Origin: Pegoplata infirma
Taxonomy: Eukaryota > Arthropoda > Insecta > Diptera > Anthomyiidae
Reading direction: 5' to 3'
Length of the DNA: 64,000 nucleotides
Assembly (NCBI GenBank): GCA_963921195.1
Contig: OY992536.1
Span: 285,095,530 to 285,159,529 of the forward strand
Made by a program: the position numbers and the translations under genes. The notes under the pieces are model-generated. The model ran no database searches and was not told the DNA's origin. It saw only the letters and a list, made by a program, of their open reading frames with translations. Below, piece after piece: positions 31,877 to 42,760 of the stretch (the stretch's first letter is position 1; each line of letters begins with the position of its first letter).

Positions 31877-33165
31877 ACCCGAGTAAAAACATTTATATAT
31901 AATTTTATATAATTTGATCAAAATATATAATATTACATATATGGGGCATTCCATGTCAAATCGGACACTTTGGAAAATCTTTTTTTTAGATTTTCCCAAT
32001 TTGTTTACAGTTTTTAGTAACCTTCGAAAACTCTTTCGTGGTAAATTTTCAGAGTTTTTTGATGACCCGTTCAAAAGATATCGAATTTTTAAAAATTGGT
32101 AGTTTGTTCCTGTACTCAAACTTCTTTTCCTCATAACTTCTTCAATAATAGTCCAAATTTCAATTTTTTTTTTTCAAAATTTTTGTTTTTTTACGTACTT
32201 TAAAAAAAAAATCCAAAAAAATTCTTAAAAGTGCTCTAGTATACGATTTTTAAGTTTTAAAATTTAAATCTCAATTTTAAAAATGTTTGTACTCTTCGAT
32301 TTTTTTAAAATTTTTTTGTGTAAAACTTCTATCGATTCTACAAATTTTTTGTGTTCAGAAAAAATGTTTGGACTAAAAAAATATTGTGGGTCGGTCATAC
32401 ATTTTGTTGCTCTAAGGGCACTATTAGGGCAGTTAGAGCGGTTGGAGCAAATTTTAAAAAATGTCGTTTTGTGTGGGAGCCCCCTTAGAAATTGGAGATA
32501 GGGTATTAGTTTGTTCCAAAAAAATTTTAAGACGTAAAAATTAATGGTGGTCGGCTTTACAAAGGACCCCTCTATGACGCACCATTGGAGCAGTAGAAAT
32601 GATTTTAAGAAAATTACAATAAAATTTTTTCAAAAAATTTTAAAAAATAGTAAAAATCGTTATCCCATGATCCTCCTGGGCAAAAAATTTGTAGAATCGA
32701 TAGAAATTTTACACAAAAAAATTAAAAAAAAAATCGAAGAGTACAAACATTTTTAAAAATGAGATTTAAATTTTAAAACTTAAAAATCGCATACTAGAGC
32801 GCTTTTAAGAATTTTTTGGGATTTTTTTTTTAAAAGTACGTAAAAAAACAAAAATTTTGAAAAAAAATTGAAATTTGGACCATTATTGAAGAAGTTATGA
32901 GTAAAAGAAGTTTGAGAAAATGAACAGACTACCAATTTTTAAAAATTCGATATCTTTTAAACGGGCCATTAAAAAAATCTAAAAATTTACCACGAAGGAG
33001 TTTTCGAAGGATACTAAAAACTGTAATCAAATTGGGAAAATCAAAAAAAAAAAAATTTTCCAAGTGTCCGATTTGACATGGAATGCCCCATATATAATTT
33101 TATATAATTGTTATATAATTTTATCAAATTATATATAATTATATAAATTTTTTTTTTACTCGGGT
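31877..33165. mobile_element. Outer MITE ACCCGAGTAAAAA, split by a foldback element
   Basis: ACCCGAGTAAAAA at about 31877 is mirrored by TTTTTACTCGGGT ending at about 33165, with inner A+T-rich 'TATATAATTTTATATAATT' on both sides. Without the 1.15-kb foldback at 31943-33089 the MITE would be about 140 bp. Confidence 0.6.
31943..33089. mobile_element. Foldback element GGGGCATTCCATGTCAAATC
   Basis: The left end GGGGCATTCCATGTCAAATC is mirrored at the right end, and the arms are inverted copies over several hundred bases ('TTCGATATCTTTTAAACGGG', 'AGTTTGTTCCTGTACTCAAA' and others). The flanks are ATAT on both sides. It is nested inside the MITE at 31877-33165. A second, longer copy is at 45599-47705. 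The apparent reading frames on both strands are mirror artefacts of the arms. Confidence 0.75.
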
Positions 33166-33254
33166 TGCATAATTAAAAATTTGTTTGATAGCTTTAATAA
33201 AATAAAGTTTGTGTCTTAAGTCTTTTGTTTTGCCTTGAGATTAAATTGAAAATG

Positions 33255-33485
33255 CCCGGCTAAAAATAATGTATACAAGCTCATGTACGATCATATATGA
33301 TAATTTATGTTAAGGGTGGGCCAATATATGATCGCATATTATCATATGTTTTACCATATATGGTCATATATTGAATAAGCGCCAATTTTAATATATGTTC
33401 ATATCTGATCATATATGTTTTCGAATTAATGATGTATGGTCAGATGTGTTCATATATGCTCATATACAATTCATTTTTAGCCGGG
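33255..33485. mobile_element. MITE CCCGGCTAAAAAT, ~230 bp
   Basis: CCCGGCTAAAAAT at 33255 is mirrored by ATTTTTAGCCGGG ending at about 33485. The interior is repeats of ATATGATCATAT and relatives. No transposase and no convincing target duplication. Confidence 0.65.
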
Positions 33486-34426
33486 TGTCTATAAATTACA
33501 CTAAGGTCTTTGCCAGTCTAGCAAAACAGTTTGATTTTTAATCAAGTTTGTTTCTTAAGTCTTTTGTTTAACTATTCATCTTTTAAAAAAAATCTTGATA
33601 AAAAATTGAAAAATCATTAAATGTAGCTAGTAATTTTCTGAATAAATTTTCTTTTACATTAAACAATTATCATTATAATGATTTCATATAAACACTTTTA
33701 ACTATTTTCCTTGTGATATTTAATCTTTCATCTAAAATCTGTAAAATCAAATTTTTCATTAAATTTTAAATAAAAATTCTTAAGAACATTACAAACAAAT
33801 CAAAATATACAGATATTTGTATTTAATATAATTTTTTGTATTATTTAACAAAAAAAAACCAACTAAAAAAAGTAAAGTAAAAAAAGGCTCTCAAGCAAAA
33901 CCACCTTATGCACCTTACTTAACTAATTGTGTTTATTTAAGCACGCAACAGATACAAAAAGAAACGACATTTACACAGAGATGAACTTGAAGAAGATGAT
34001 GATGATGATGGTGAAAAAAAAAACACAACATTCAGTATGCAAACATTAGATTTCAAGACAACAGATAAAAATGTCCACACTCACATAAAACACATCACTC
34101 AAGTCATCTAAAAACGTACAGGAAAAAAAAACTAAAACAACTTAAGATCTTAAAAGAGATGGCACTTGAAGAAAGATAAACTAAAAATGAAAAAGAGTTT
34201 TCTTTCATCATCTTCAACTTGTTGTTGCTGTTGTTGCAGCAGCATCTTAACTCTTAAGATGTAGAAGAAGAAAAAAAACATAAATAAACCATTATTTTGC
34301 ATCAATTTTTTTATGTTTATTTGTATTTCTTTCATCCATTTTTTTTTTTCTTTTTTGTAGTTTTATTTCTCATTTTGGTCATTCATTTGATTGCGCTGTT
34401 TTAATGTTGTTGATCTTGTTTTTTAG

Positions 34427-34945
34427 ATATCGATGAATGTGCTGGTGGCCCTTGCGAACATGGTGGCACTTGTATTGATCTAATCGGCGGTTTCCGTTGT
34501 GAATGTCCACCCGAATGGACAGGCGATGTGTGTCAAATTGATGTAAACGAATGTGAAATCACTTATCCCGCATCATCCACCTCTCAACAACAGCAACAAC
34601 AGCCAGGTTTCCATACCTCAACATTGCGTACCTCAACAGCAGCCGTTGCTGCTGCCATAGCCGGTTCAAGTACTTCTTCTTCAGCTTTAATTGCAACCTT
34701 AAATGCCGCTTCTTCAACATTAGCTGCCGCTGCAAATGCTACAGCTTCTGCAATGCATGGTCCCTGTGTTAATGCACGCAAATGTATTAATCTGCCTGGT
34801 TCATTTTCATGCGATTGCCTCGAGGGTTGGGGTGGTCGAACATGTGCAAAAGATTTCGATGATTGCGTGGGCCAATGTAAGAATGGTGCCACTTGTATGG
34901 ATTTGGTTAACGATTATCATTGTGCCTGTGCAACTGGATATACAG
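34427..34945 (+). CDS. Ser: Serrate exon D: EGF5, interrupted EGF6, most of EGF7
   Basis: The largest exon in the window. AT completes the split Asn codon, then [15 protein letters not shown] begins EGF5. EGF5 has a calcium-binding N-I-D-E-C start, the O-fucose site CEHGGTC and the beta-hydroxylation pattern C-x-D-x4-F-x-C-x-C. EGF6 starts DVNECE, is interrupted between cysteines 1 and 2 by about 66 residues containing a run of six Gln and Ala/Ser/Thr-rich sequence, and resumes at [12 protein letters not shown]7 ([13 protein letters not shown] ... [11 protein letters not shown]) continues in the next exon. Drosophila Serrate is interrupted at the same place in EGF6. Acceptor AG at 34425-34426; donor GTAAAT at 34946, weaker than the others; phase 1. 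Antisense and +1 readings are shadows. Confidence 0.97.
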
Positions 34946-35299
34946 GTAAATACAAATTTTGTGTTTAAGTAATTCATAACAAAAAAAAATTCACAAAAAT
35001 ATATGAAAATTTTTAACATGTGTTTTGAGTAAAACTTGTAGTTAGTATTTAGAAGTGGAGTAGTAGTCAAGTTTGCTTACTTGTTTTTGATTTTTATGAA
35101 TGCGTTAAGTTGAAAATTGTATTTTTAGTATTTAAATAAATTTACTAAAATTTATATTATTGTTATGCTTTTGCTTAAGGATTAACAGGGGCGTTTAGAA
35201 AGGGGAGTTAAGGAATTTAAATTGGTTTAAGGTTTTTTTTTTATTATTTAATTAAAAAAGGAAACATGTCTTAGAAAAATAACTTGTTGAAAAAAAAAT

Positions 35300-35860
35300 A
35301 ATTTAAATATGTGTTTTAAAGTATTTTGTTAACCTTGAGAAACTTTTAAAAAATTATATATTTATTTTTATTATTATTTTATTAAAAAAAAACTTAGGAA
35401 CAATGTCATTGAAGCAGAGAAATTTTCCATTGAAAAGTAGCTTATCGGAAAAAAATAAATTTTAGAAATAATTCAAGTATGTGTTTTAAGTTGTTTGTTT
35501 GCCTTGGAACATAAAAGACTAAAATTTAAAAAAAATGCCCACTTACAAATTTAAAGTAATAACAACGTGTTCTTTAAAAAAATCCTCACGAAACCTCCGA
35601 ATTTCTTCATATATTTAACCAAAGTTAGCAGAATAATTTAACTGGCTTATAATAAAGTTCGCGTCTTAAGTCTTTTGTTTTGCCTAAACTTTTGAATTTT
35701 ATCGTAAAGATAATAAAACAAGTAGAAAAGTTAAATTTGACTTGGCCGAAACCATAAGTATCTTTCACAATGCCCAAAGAAAAGCACTTTTGGAGCGATT
35801 GTAGTTTTTCTAAATTTTGAGTTAAAAAAAAGTTCGTGTCTTAAGTTTTTTGTTTTGCCT
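35300..35860 (+). repeat. Cluster of four CTTAAG-centred motifs, ~175 bp apart
   Basis: Copies at about 35307, 35475, 35655 and 35830, spaced 168, 180 and 175 bp. The sequence is a variant of AAGTTYGTGTCTTAAG followed by TCTTTTGTTTT and then GCCT(T). The regular spacing suggests a degenerate tandem repeat in which only this block is still recognisable. Confidence 0.6.
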
Positions 35861-36010
35861 ATTACTGTGAAAGTAAGCCCTATTTATGGACGTAGAAAAA
35901 AACAAAATATATAAAACCAGTAGAAAAGTTAAATTTGACTTGGCCGAAACCATAAATATCCTTCACAATGCCCAAAAAAAAACACTTTTTAAATGATTGT
36001 AGTTTTTCTA
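35717..36010 (+). mobile_element. Two tandem DINE 5' fragments
   Basis: 'AAGTAGAAAAGTTAAATTTG' with hairpin ACTTGGCCGAA and 'TTCACAATGCCC' at 35717-35815, and again at 35917-36010. A CTTAAG-motif copy lies between. Only the first ~95 bp of the element are present in each, so a segment of about 200 bp has probably been duplicated. Confidence 0.6.
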
Positions 36011-36829
36011 AATTTTAAGTAAAAAAGTTTTTTTTAGGAATTGTTGTAATCAAAAAAAAAAAAAAAATTGATTGTAAATTCAACACCCGTAATATAGATT
36101 CACTAAGGCTGTGTTTTTGGATATTCCAATGTTAGGGGAGTACTTTTGATACTTTTTATATCATGGTTCTACAATAGACCACCCAAAAAATGTATGGGAT
36201 TTGCAAAAGTATTTTTTTGTTCGCTCCACCGGCAGGTTCTGATAGATTGGCCATAAAAAATAATATCTCTGAGAGAACTGGATCTCTCGGTTGCATACAG
36301 GCCAGTCGATTTGAACTTTTGACCCTAAAAGTGGCCTTAAAACACTACAAAGCTTTTAAGTTCCATAACACTTAAAATATGCGTTTGTACAAATAATGCA
36401 ATATAAGTTTTATTTTGCAGAATAAGAAAGCAAACATTTTCTTCATACAAATTTTTAGCCTAAGTTTAACACATCGTTGTATTTTTGGCGGTTGAAATAA
36501 AAATTTATGTGAAGACTTCATTTAAAACGACCCTCGTTTAAATTTGGACGGAAATTAAAATAGTCGGTGTCCATTATTTTGTAGAGTAAGATATGTAGTT
36601 TTCATAAACCAATTACATTTGGAATTTATATGGGTAATTTCATTGCAGAAGAGCCCAAAGCTGACTTTGAAGTTTCGATTTTCCAAATGTTGTATACAAA
36701 TTTGTGAAATTACTTTATTTTAAACGACACAAAGAAAACCTTGTCAAATTACTAGAAGAAGTCTCGTAATCCCATTTTACCAATATTTGACAGTTTTCCT
36801 TGTTTTTAATTTTCGATCGAAATTTACAT

Positions 36830-37232
36830 TTTTTTCTGTAATTTCACAATTTTTTTTCTGTAATTTTACAATTTTTTTTCTGGAATTTTATAAATTTTCA
36901 AAATTTGTTTACAAAAAAATCTAGTAAATTCACGAGATTTTCATGTAAGTTTTGTTGTGCTAAAAAAGTTGTAAATTTACAATTTTATTGGTAAAAATCT
37001 TGCAAAATTGCGAAAAATCTCGAAATTTTTACTAGGAAGTCTCGTAAAATAGGAGGTAGCAAAAAATCTAGTAAAAACACGAAACCTCCTTACAATTTTA
37101 TTGGTAAAAAGCTTGTAAAATTGCAAAATTATTGGTAAAAAGCTTGTAAAATCACAAGGAATTCTTGTCAAATAGGAGGTAGCAAAAAAAAAGGTAAAAA
37201 CTTTTCTTGTAATTTTACAAGATTTTTTTTTA
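36830..37232 (-). repeat. Dispersed repeat rich in CTTGTAAAATTACAAG, copy 1
   Basis: Contains 'TTTTATTGGTAAAAAGCTTG' and 'TCTTGTAATTTTACAAGATT' and ends TTTTTTTTAGTGTA. The reverse complement of much of it lies at 50715-51130, where the matching end reads CACTCAAAAAAAAACTTGTA. The TIR-like CACTCAAAA end links it to the TA-flanked MITEs at 54126 and 55869. Confidence 0.55.
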
Positions 37233-39016
37233 GTGTAGAGAACTGGAATTTTAAAAACATTCTGAAAAAGGTACCCTTAAGTTATTCTGATATAAATAAG
37301 GCAAATAGGGATGAAAATTGTACTTTGGTACTTTCTCCTGAATTAACGCTTCTAGAAACTAGAAATTTGGAACTTAGTAAAAAATAAATATTCTGACAAA
37401 AGTACGATTTGGAAAATTTAGATTCCAAGAGGGTTAAAATGTGTACTTTTGTACTTTTATTAACTTCTGAAAAAAATTGTCATAAAAACTGGATTTTTAA
37501 AGTGTACGATCCTTCATAAAAACAATATATTCTAATGGAAGGGAGTTCAGGAATTAAGAGAGTAAAAAATTGTACTTTGGTCCATTTTCGAATTCGTTTA
37601 GGTGGAAAAAATATTCTGCAAAAAAAGTACTTTTTTAAAAATTTCGGTTCTTAAGGGGCTAAAAAAGGATACTATTACAAATTTTTACCCTTTTTACCTT
37701 TTTTAAATCGCGATTCCTGAAAGCTACCTTTTTCAAAATGTTTTTTTGCTAAGAGAAAAAAAAAAAAAGTTGAACTTTGGTACTTTTTTTAATTCACCTG
37801 AAATTATGGTCATAGAAATTTAAAATAAAGGACCATTTAGAATAAAAAACATTTTGAAAAAATTACCTTTTGCAAATTCTAATTTAAATAAGGTAAAAAG
37901 GGTTAAAATGTATACTTGGGTACTTTTTCCAACTCCTGAAATTTGGAAGGTAGTGAAAAAAAACATACTGACACAAGTACTTTTTAGAAAATTCAATTCT
38001 CAGACGGTTCAAAAATGTACTTTGGTAATTTTTTGATCTCCTGAAATAATGGTCATAAAAAATGGATTTTTGGAGTGTAGAATCCTCCATCAAAATATTC
38101 TTAAGAAAAGTAAAAAGTTATACTTTGGTACTTTTTCGATTTTATAATTTGCTCTCGATTCTAGCACAGTTCAAAAACGTATTTTTTCGATCTCTTGAAA
38201 TAATGGTCATAAAAAATGGATTTTTTAAGTGAACGATCCTCCATCAAAACAAAACGTTTCGAAGAAAAACTTAGGAGATTCTGGCACTAAAAGCGGAAAA
38301 AAAATTTTCTTTAGTACATTTATGATTTCCTTAAGGCGCAAAAAATATTATGAAAAAAATACTTGTTTTCAAAATTTCGATTTTAGTAGGGCTGAAAGGG
38401 GCGAAATATTATACTTTGGTACTTCTTTATTTCAACTAAAATAATTGTCATAGAAACTTGAAATTTGAAATAAAGTAACCTTTGTCAAAATATCTGAAGA
38501 AGGTACCTTTTAAGAATTTCGATTTATATAAGGTAAACATTTGTATTTAAATACTTTTTCTAACTCCTGAAATTTGGAATGTAGTATAAAAACATACTGA
38601 CAAAAGTACTTTTTAGAAAATTTGTATTCTCAGACGGTTTAAAAGTGTACTTTGGTACTTTTTTGATCTTCTGAAATAATGATCATAAAAAATTAGTTTT
38701 TGGATTGTAGGATCCTTCATCAAAATAAAACATTTTGAAGAAAAACTTTTTGTTGATACTAATAGGGTAAAAACTTTTACTTTGGTACTTTTTCGATTTT
38801 TTGATTTGCTTTCGATTCTAAAACTGTTCAAAAGTGTACATTGATACTCTTACGATCTCCTGAAATAATGGTCATAAAAGATGGATTTTTAAAGTGTAGG
38901 ATCCTCCAAAACATTCTGAAAAAAATACTTTTTAAAACATCCGTTTATTTTGGGACTAAAAGGAGTAACATATTCCATTTTGGTACTTTTTTATTTCTCC
39001 TGAAATAATGATCATA

Positions 39017-39129
39017 GGTTAGGTTAGGTTGTAAGTGGCTGCTGACGTTTTACGTCAACACACGTAGACTATGAGGTCCATTGTGATACCACGGGACCGT
39101 AATAGGTTTCCCTAGTAGTCCCTGTTGTT
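39017..39129. mobile_element. 113-bp SINE-like insertion with 14-bp TSD
   Basis: Flanked by the perfect direct repeat AAATAATGATCATA at 39003-39016 and 39130-39143. The array unit normally has this once. The insert starts GGTTAGGTTAGGTTGTAAGT and contains 'GTCCATTGTGATACCACGGG'. Similar GGTTAGGTTAGG ... TCCATTGTGATACCAC sequences are common in fly genomes. The long duplication fits retroposition. Confidence 0.7.
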
Positions 39130-39894
39130 AAATAATGATCATAAAAACCAGAAATTTAAAATAAAAGACCCTTTTCAAAAAAAGACATTCTGATAAATGT
39201 ACCTTTTTGAAATTCCGATTTTAATACTTTTTCTAACTCCTGAAATTTGAAATGTAGTAAAAATACATACTGACAAAGAAAATTCCGATTCTAAGACGGT
39301 TCAAAAGTGTACTTTGGTACTTTTTTGATCTCCTAAAAAAAATGATCCTTCATAAAAACAAAACATTTTTAAGAAATATTTTTAGGAATTTCTGATACTA
39401 AAATGGTGAAAAATTGTATTTTGGTACTATTTCGACTTGGTTTCGATTTCAAAAGGGTACGTTGGTACTTTTTTGATCTCTTGAAATAGTGGTCATAAAA
39501 AATTAATTTTTGGAGTGTAGGATCCTTCATCAAAACAAAACATTCTCTTTTAGGAATTCCTAATAGTAAGAGGTTAAAAAAATTTACGTTGGTACCTTTT
39601 CGATTTGCTTAAATAATGGTCTTATGAACACGAAAGTTTAGTTCTAAAATCTTCCAGCAAAAAAAAAATATATTGAAAAAAAAAGATTTTTTGATAATTT
39701 CGATTCTAAGTAATTCAAAAGAAAATACAAATAGAAAATTGGTACTTTTTTATAACTTTTGAACAAAAGGCCCAGAATCTCAAGGTTTGACATGTAGCTT
39801 CTAATCCAAGCGGGAGACATATTTAGAAATTGAAATTTTTTAGGGTAAATGGGGGCAAACAATGGGTAAAAGTAGAGTAAAATAGTACTTTTTA

Positions 39895-40300
39895 TCAAGG
39901 ACCCAAAATAACTATTATGGACATTTTTGATTTCCAAAAAATTGCGCTCTTTTAATAGTTATTTATAAAAATTGAAAATAATAATTATCAACAAAATAAC
40001 TATTAAATAACTATTATTTTATAATAGTTATTTTGTATCCTTTGTAGGTGCAAATGAAGTGATATCCTTTTTTGGAAGGATATTTTCTGAAACTAAATAA
40101 TTCGTTAAAAAACTTACTTTTTTGCAAATAATAAAGTGACCATGGCCCGATTTATAAAAATTACTTAGGTCCATAACTATTATTTTACAATAAAAAAAAT
40201 ATTAATTAGGAATTAATAGTTATCCATAAGAAATAAAATAAAAATTGACCTATAATAGTTATGACATAAGTAATTCACCATAAAACTTATAATAGTTATG
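39895..40300. repeat. Cluster of ATAACTATTAT palindromes and a ~140-bp duplication
   Basis: At least eight copies of (A)TAACTATTA or its complement between 39905 and 40300, many in inverted pairs. Around it, 'ACAATGGGTAAAAGTAGAGT' occurs at about 39859 and 40422. 'TTTTTATATCAA' with 'GATATAAAGAC' occurs at about 40311 and 40451. This shows a local tandem duplication. Confidence 0.55.
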
Positions 40301-40689
40301 TCCTTGCTTTTTATATCAATTGATATAAAGACCCTTGAAATTTTGTATTTCTTTAACGCGTGTTTTACGGAATGCAATGAAACATTAATGTAACGAAATG
40401 AAATAGATCCTTGGGGAAAACAATGGGTAAAAGTAGAGTACAATGGAACTTTTTATATCAAATGAGATAAAGACTCTGGATTTTTTTTATTTCTTCAACG
40501 CGTGTTAAACGGAAAGGAATGAAACCTAAATGGAACGAAATGGAATAGAATGGAATAGACCGGGATACGAAATGGGATGAAACAGTAAACGACGTGGAAC
40601 GAAATATTTTTTACTCAAAATTTTTATATCTCAATATTTTTTTCACACAAACAAAATTTGTGTCTACAATTGTTTTTGCACTCAATTTG

Positions 40690-40862
40690 TTTTTTCTAGC
40701 TCGAGACCCAAAAAATATTTCTATGTATGATATTCTCATAATAGATTATTTTTTTATTTACTGCCTTAAAAAAAGTTACTCATCTCATAGTATGTTTGTT
40801 CTAATCACTTTTTTTACCCCTACTAAGGGATCATCACTTAAAATTAAACATTTTATCTCATT
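40690..40862 (+). mobile_element. Solo block B of the composite palindromic element
   Basis: 'TTTCTAGCTCGAGACCCAAA', 'ATATTTCTATGTATGATATT' and 'GTTACTCATCTCATAGTATG' match block B at 14567 and 48415. It has no mirrored partner here, so it is a one-armed or truncated copy. Confidence 0.55.
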
Positions 40863-41349
40863 CTAACAATAAGTGTTTGCCGAATAAGGTGCTACCTGTA
40901 AAGCCCGTCCTAAGAATCTGATACAAAATTCTTCAAAATAATGTCGCAAAATCTCAAAAGTTTTTAAAATATTAGTGATGTTTCTGTTTGGATTAAAACA
41001 AAATTTCATAAATATCCCCCCGCCTTTCCTCAAAATGTCACTGCTTACGTTCCTGATCAACTACAACTCTTTTGGGGATTTTTTGTTTATTTTTTTTTTT
41101 TTTTGTAATTTTTTAAGTCTTATGTTGGTGGTTTTTACTAGATGTTTTGTGTTACACTTTAACAAGATTCAAGAATTAACTCAATATTTATTTCTTAAAA
41201 AAATATTTCGGTAGACTTGTTTTCTTAATTTTAGTTTATTTTTTTTTTTCTTTAATTCATATGTGTAGTTTTTAAAGTATTATTGAATGATTTTGATGCA
41301 ATTATTAATGCTTTCAATTTTTATTTACTTTTTTATATTTTTTGAACAG

Positions 41350-41477
41350 GTCGAGATTGTGAAACTGATATTGATGAATGTGCTAATTCACCGTGTCGTA
41401 ATGGTGGCGAATGTGTGGACATGATTGGTAAATTTAATTGCATTTGTCCACTGGGGTATTCCGGTACATTATGTGAG
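41350..41477 (+). CDS. Ser: Serrate exon E: end of EGF7 and all of EGF8
   Basis: GT completes Gly, then RDCET closes EGF7. EGF8 runs from [16 protein letters not shown] through [18 protein letters not shown]8 has the calcium-binding D-x-D-E-C start and the beta-hydroxylation pattern C-x-D-x4-F-x-C-x-C. It lacks the O-fucose Ser/Thr before cysteine 3 (Glu instead). Acceptor AG at 41348-41349, donor GTATGT at 41478, phase 0. The exon is only 128 bp and is flanked by introns of 6.4 and 15.5 kb, so correct splicing must bridge large repeat-filled regions. Confidence 0.96.
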
Positions 41478-41784
41478 GTATGTATTTGTTGTTGTTGTAT
41501 GAATATGATCATACACAATTTGTTGTTTGTTTTAATTTAATGAATTTCTAATATATTTTCTTGTTTAAGTAAATTGTTTTGTTAGTTTTTAAAGTTTGTT
41601 TTTTTTTTTGTTTAAAGTTGTGTAGTTGTTATGTTAACGAGTTGTTAATTGGAATTAAAATGTTTTTTATGAATGATTTTTTTTTAACATAAATTGTTTT
41701 TAAAGACTTATGTTTAAATGGTCTAAACATTAAAGTTATGTTTAAAACAAATAATTTATCAAAAAATAATCGAGAAACGTTTTT

Positions 41785-42760
41785 GGATTTTGAAAAATTT
41801 TTCTATTGAAAATTTTTTAGATGCATAGATACATAAAAAAATTTTATGTTTCTGAATTTTTGTTAAGAAAAATTCACAGATTCTAGGATTTTGTACAAAA
41901 AAATCTTATTATGGTACAAAAAAAAACTTATTTTGGTACAAAAATATCTTATACAAAAATTATACCAAAAGCAAATGAAAGTTGACATATTCCTAAAAAA
42001 ACCCTCAAGTTTCTTTTTTTAGCTCAGCGCTAGATTTTTTACACGCATTTGAAGTTGGTGAAGTTTTCTTATAATAAAAATTACTTGAAAACTGTATAAG
42101 TGGCGTATGCTTATTTTTTAAATTGCCTTTAAATAACAATTATACGCAATGCTGCACAGTGGTTTATTTTTTAATAATTTGGCTATTTATTAAGTAGGTA
42201 CTGGACCGATTGCAGCAAAATTCATACCGGTTATAGCTAACTTAATTTCGAGCTTTAGTTTGGGCGCTGGACCCCACTTGTCGAATAAGGGCACCACCAG
42301 GGGTCCATAAGGTAGGACATCTTTAGTTCTTTAAAATCACCAACTTAAAATGAGTGTATCCCATTCCGATTCGATTTTGTATCACTGTGTTATGAGTCAA
42401 TTTTTTAATTTTTCAGATATTGGGAATTTTTTTTTTTTCTGAAGATTCTAAAACATTTTTTGTAACGAAAAGAATCAGAGACATTTTTTGTATAAATAAA
42501 TTCAGGGACAAAAAAAAATTTTTTAGAAAGATTCTCTTATTCTAAAGCAATTTTTGAACAGCATATTCTGGGATTTTTTTGTATAGAAAAATGATAAAAC
42601 AATTTTTGTATACAAAAATTCTCGGACTCAGAGTCATTTTTTGTAGCAAAAAACTTTAAGATTCTAAGACATTTTTTCGTATTCGGAAACGTTTTTTGTA
42701 CAGAAAATTCTGAGATTCTGAGAAACTTTTTGTATAGAAAAACCCACAAATTCTGCGATT
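41785..42760. repeat. 'AGATTCTGAGAC ... TTTTTGTATAGAAAAATTC' array, left part
   Basis: Loose 35-45-bp repeats built from 'TCTGAGA(C/T)', 'ATTTTTTGTA' and 'AGAAAAATTCTCAGA'. The array continues at 44705-45050 after a DINE insertion. The same words form the interior of the hAT-like element at 59829-61909, so this stretch may be the remains of a related element. A foldback piece (41945-42385) is inserted in it. Confidence 0.55.
41945..42385. mobile_element. One-armed copy of the foldback element seen at 4244
   Basis: 'AAAAGCAAATGAAAGTTGAC', 'AGCTCAGCGCTAGATTTTTT', 'GCACAGTGGTTTATTTTTTA' and 'CTGGACCCCACTTGTCGAAT' have counterparts in the 4244-5625 element, partly in the opposite sense. It ends near 'CGATTTTGTATCACTGTG'. 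Confidence 0.55.

Larger units (their letters stand above)
8267..34426 (+). other. Ser intron 3 (26.2 kb)
   Basis: Joins exon C (phase 1) to exon D; donor GTAAGT, acceptor TTTTTTAG. Most of it is repeats, listed below. Stretches with nothing recognisable beyond A+T-rich sequence and occasional copies of the CTTAAG-centred motif are 8273-8885, 19400-21450, 26090-27640, 30540-31870 and 33570-34420. A (GAT)n-like run lies near 33996-34011, and a GTTGCTGTTGTTGCAGCAGC stretch near 34220. No coding exon of Ser or another gene was found inside. Confidence 0.9.
36065..40660 (+). repeat. Helitron-type tandem array fragment, with inserts
   Basis: Units with 'GGTACTTTTT(C)GATCTCCTGA', 'AAATAATGGTCATA(A/G)A' and 'GTAGGATCCT(T/C)CATCAAAA' recur every ~150-200 bp from 37240 to 39900. 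They match the internal units of the Helitrons at 9675 and 58641 in the same orientation. The end near 40540-40620 has 'AATGGAATAGAATGGAATAG' and 'TTTTTTACTCAAA', as in the 3' part of the 58641 copy. Inserts include a GTAAAATTACAAG-rich repeat (36830-37230), a short retroposon (39017) and a TAATAGTTAT cluster. Neither Helitron terminus is present. Confidence 0.55.
34946..41349 (+). other. Ser intron 4 (6.4 kb)
   Basis: Donor GTAAAT, acceptor ACAG at 41346-41349. From 35000 to 36065 it has four spaced copies of the CTTAAG-centred motif (about 175 bp apart) and two DINE 5' fragments. From 36065 to about 40660 it is mostly Helitron-type tandem array with inserts. Block B of the palindromic element appears alone at 40690-40860, and 40870-41349 is A+T-rich with nothing recognised. 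Confidence 0.9.

Noticed and set aside
31799..32134. 111-residue frame, with a mirror frame on the other strand
   Set aside because: Lies on a foldback arm; the same arm is repeated at 45611 and 47572 with other breaks. No known domain.
34584..34892. 102-residue antisense frame and a +1 frame over exon D
   Set aside because: Shadows of the Ser coding sequence; the + frame matches EGF cysteine spacing and splice phase.
39017..39060. GGTTAGGTTAGG as an interstitial telomere repeat
   Set aside because: Flies lack TTAGG telomeres, only about two units are present, and the segment is the head of a short retroposon with its own target duplication.
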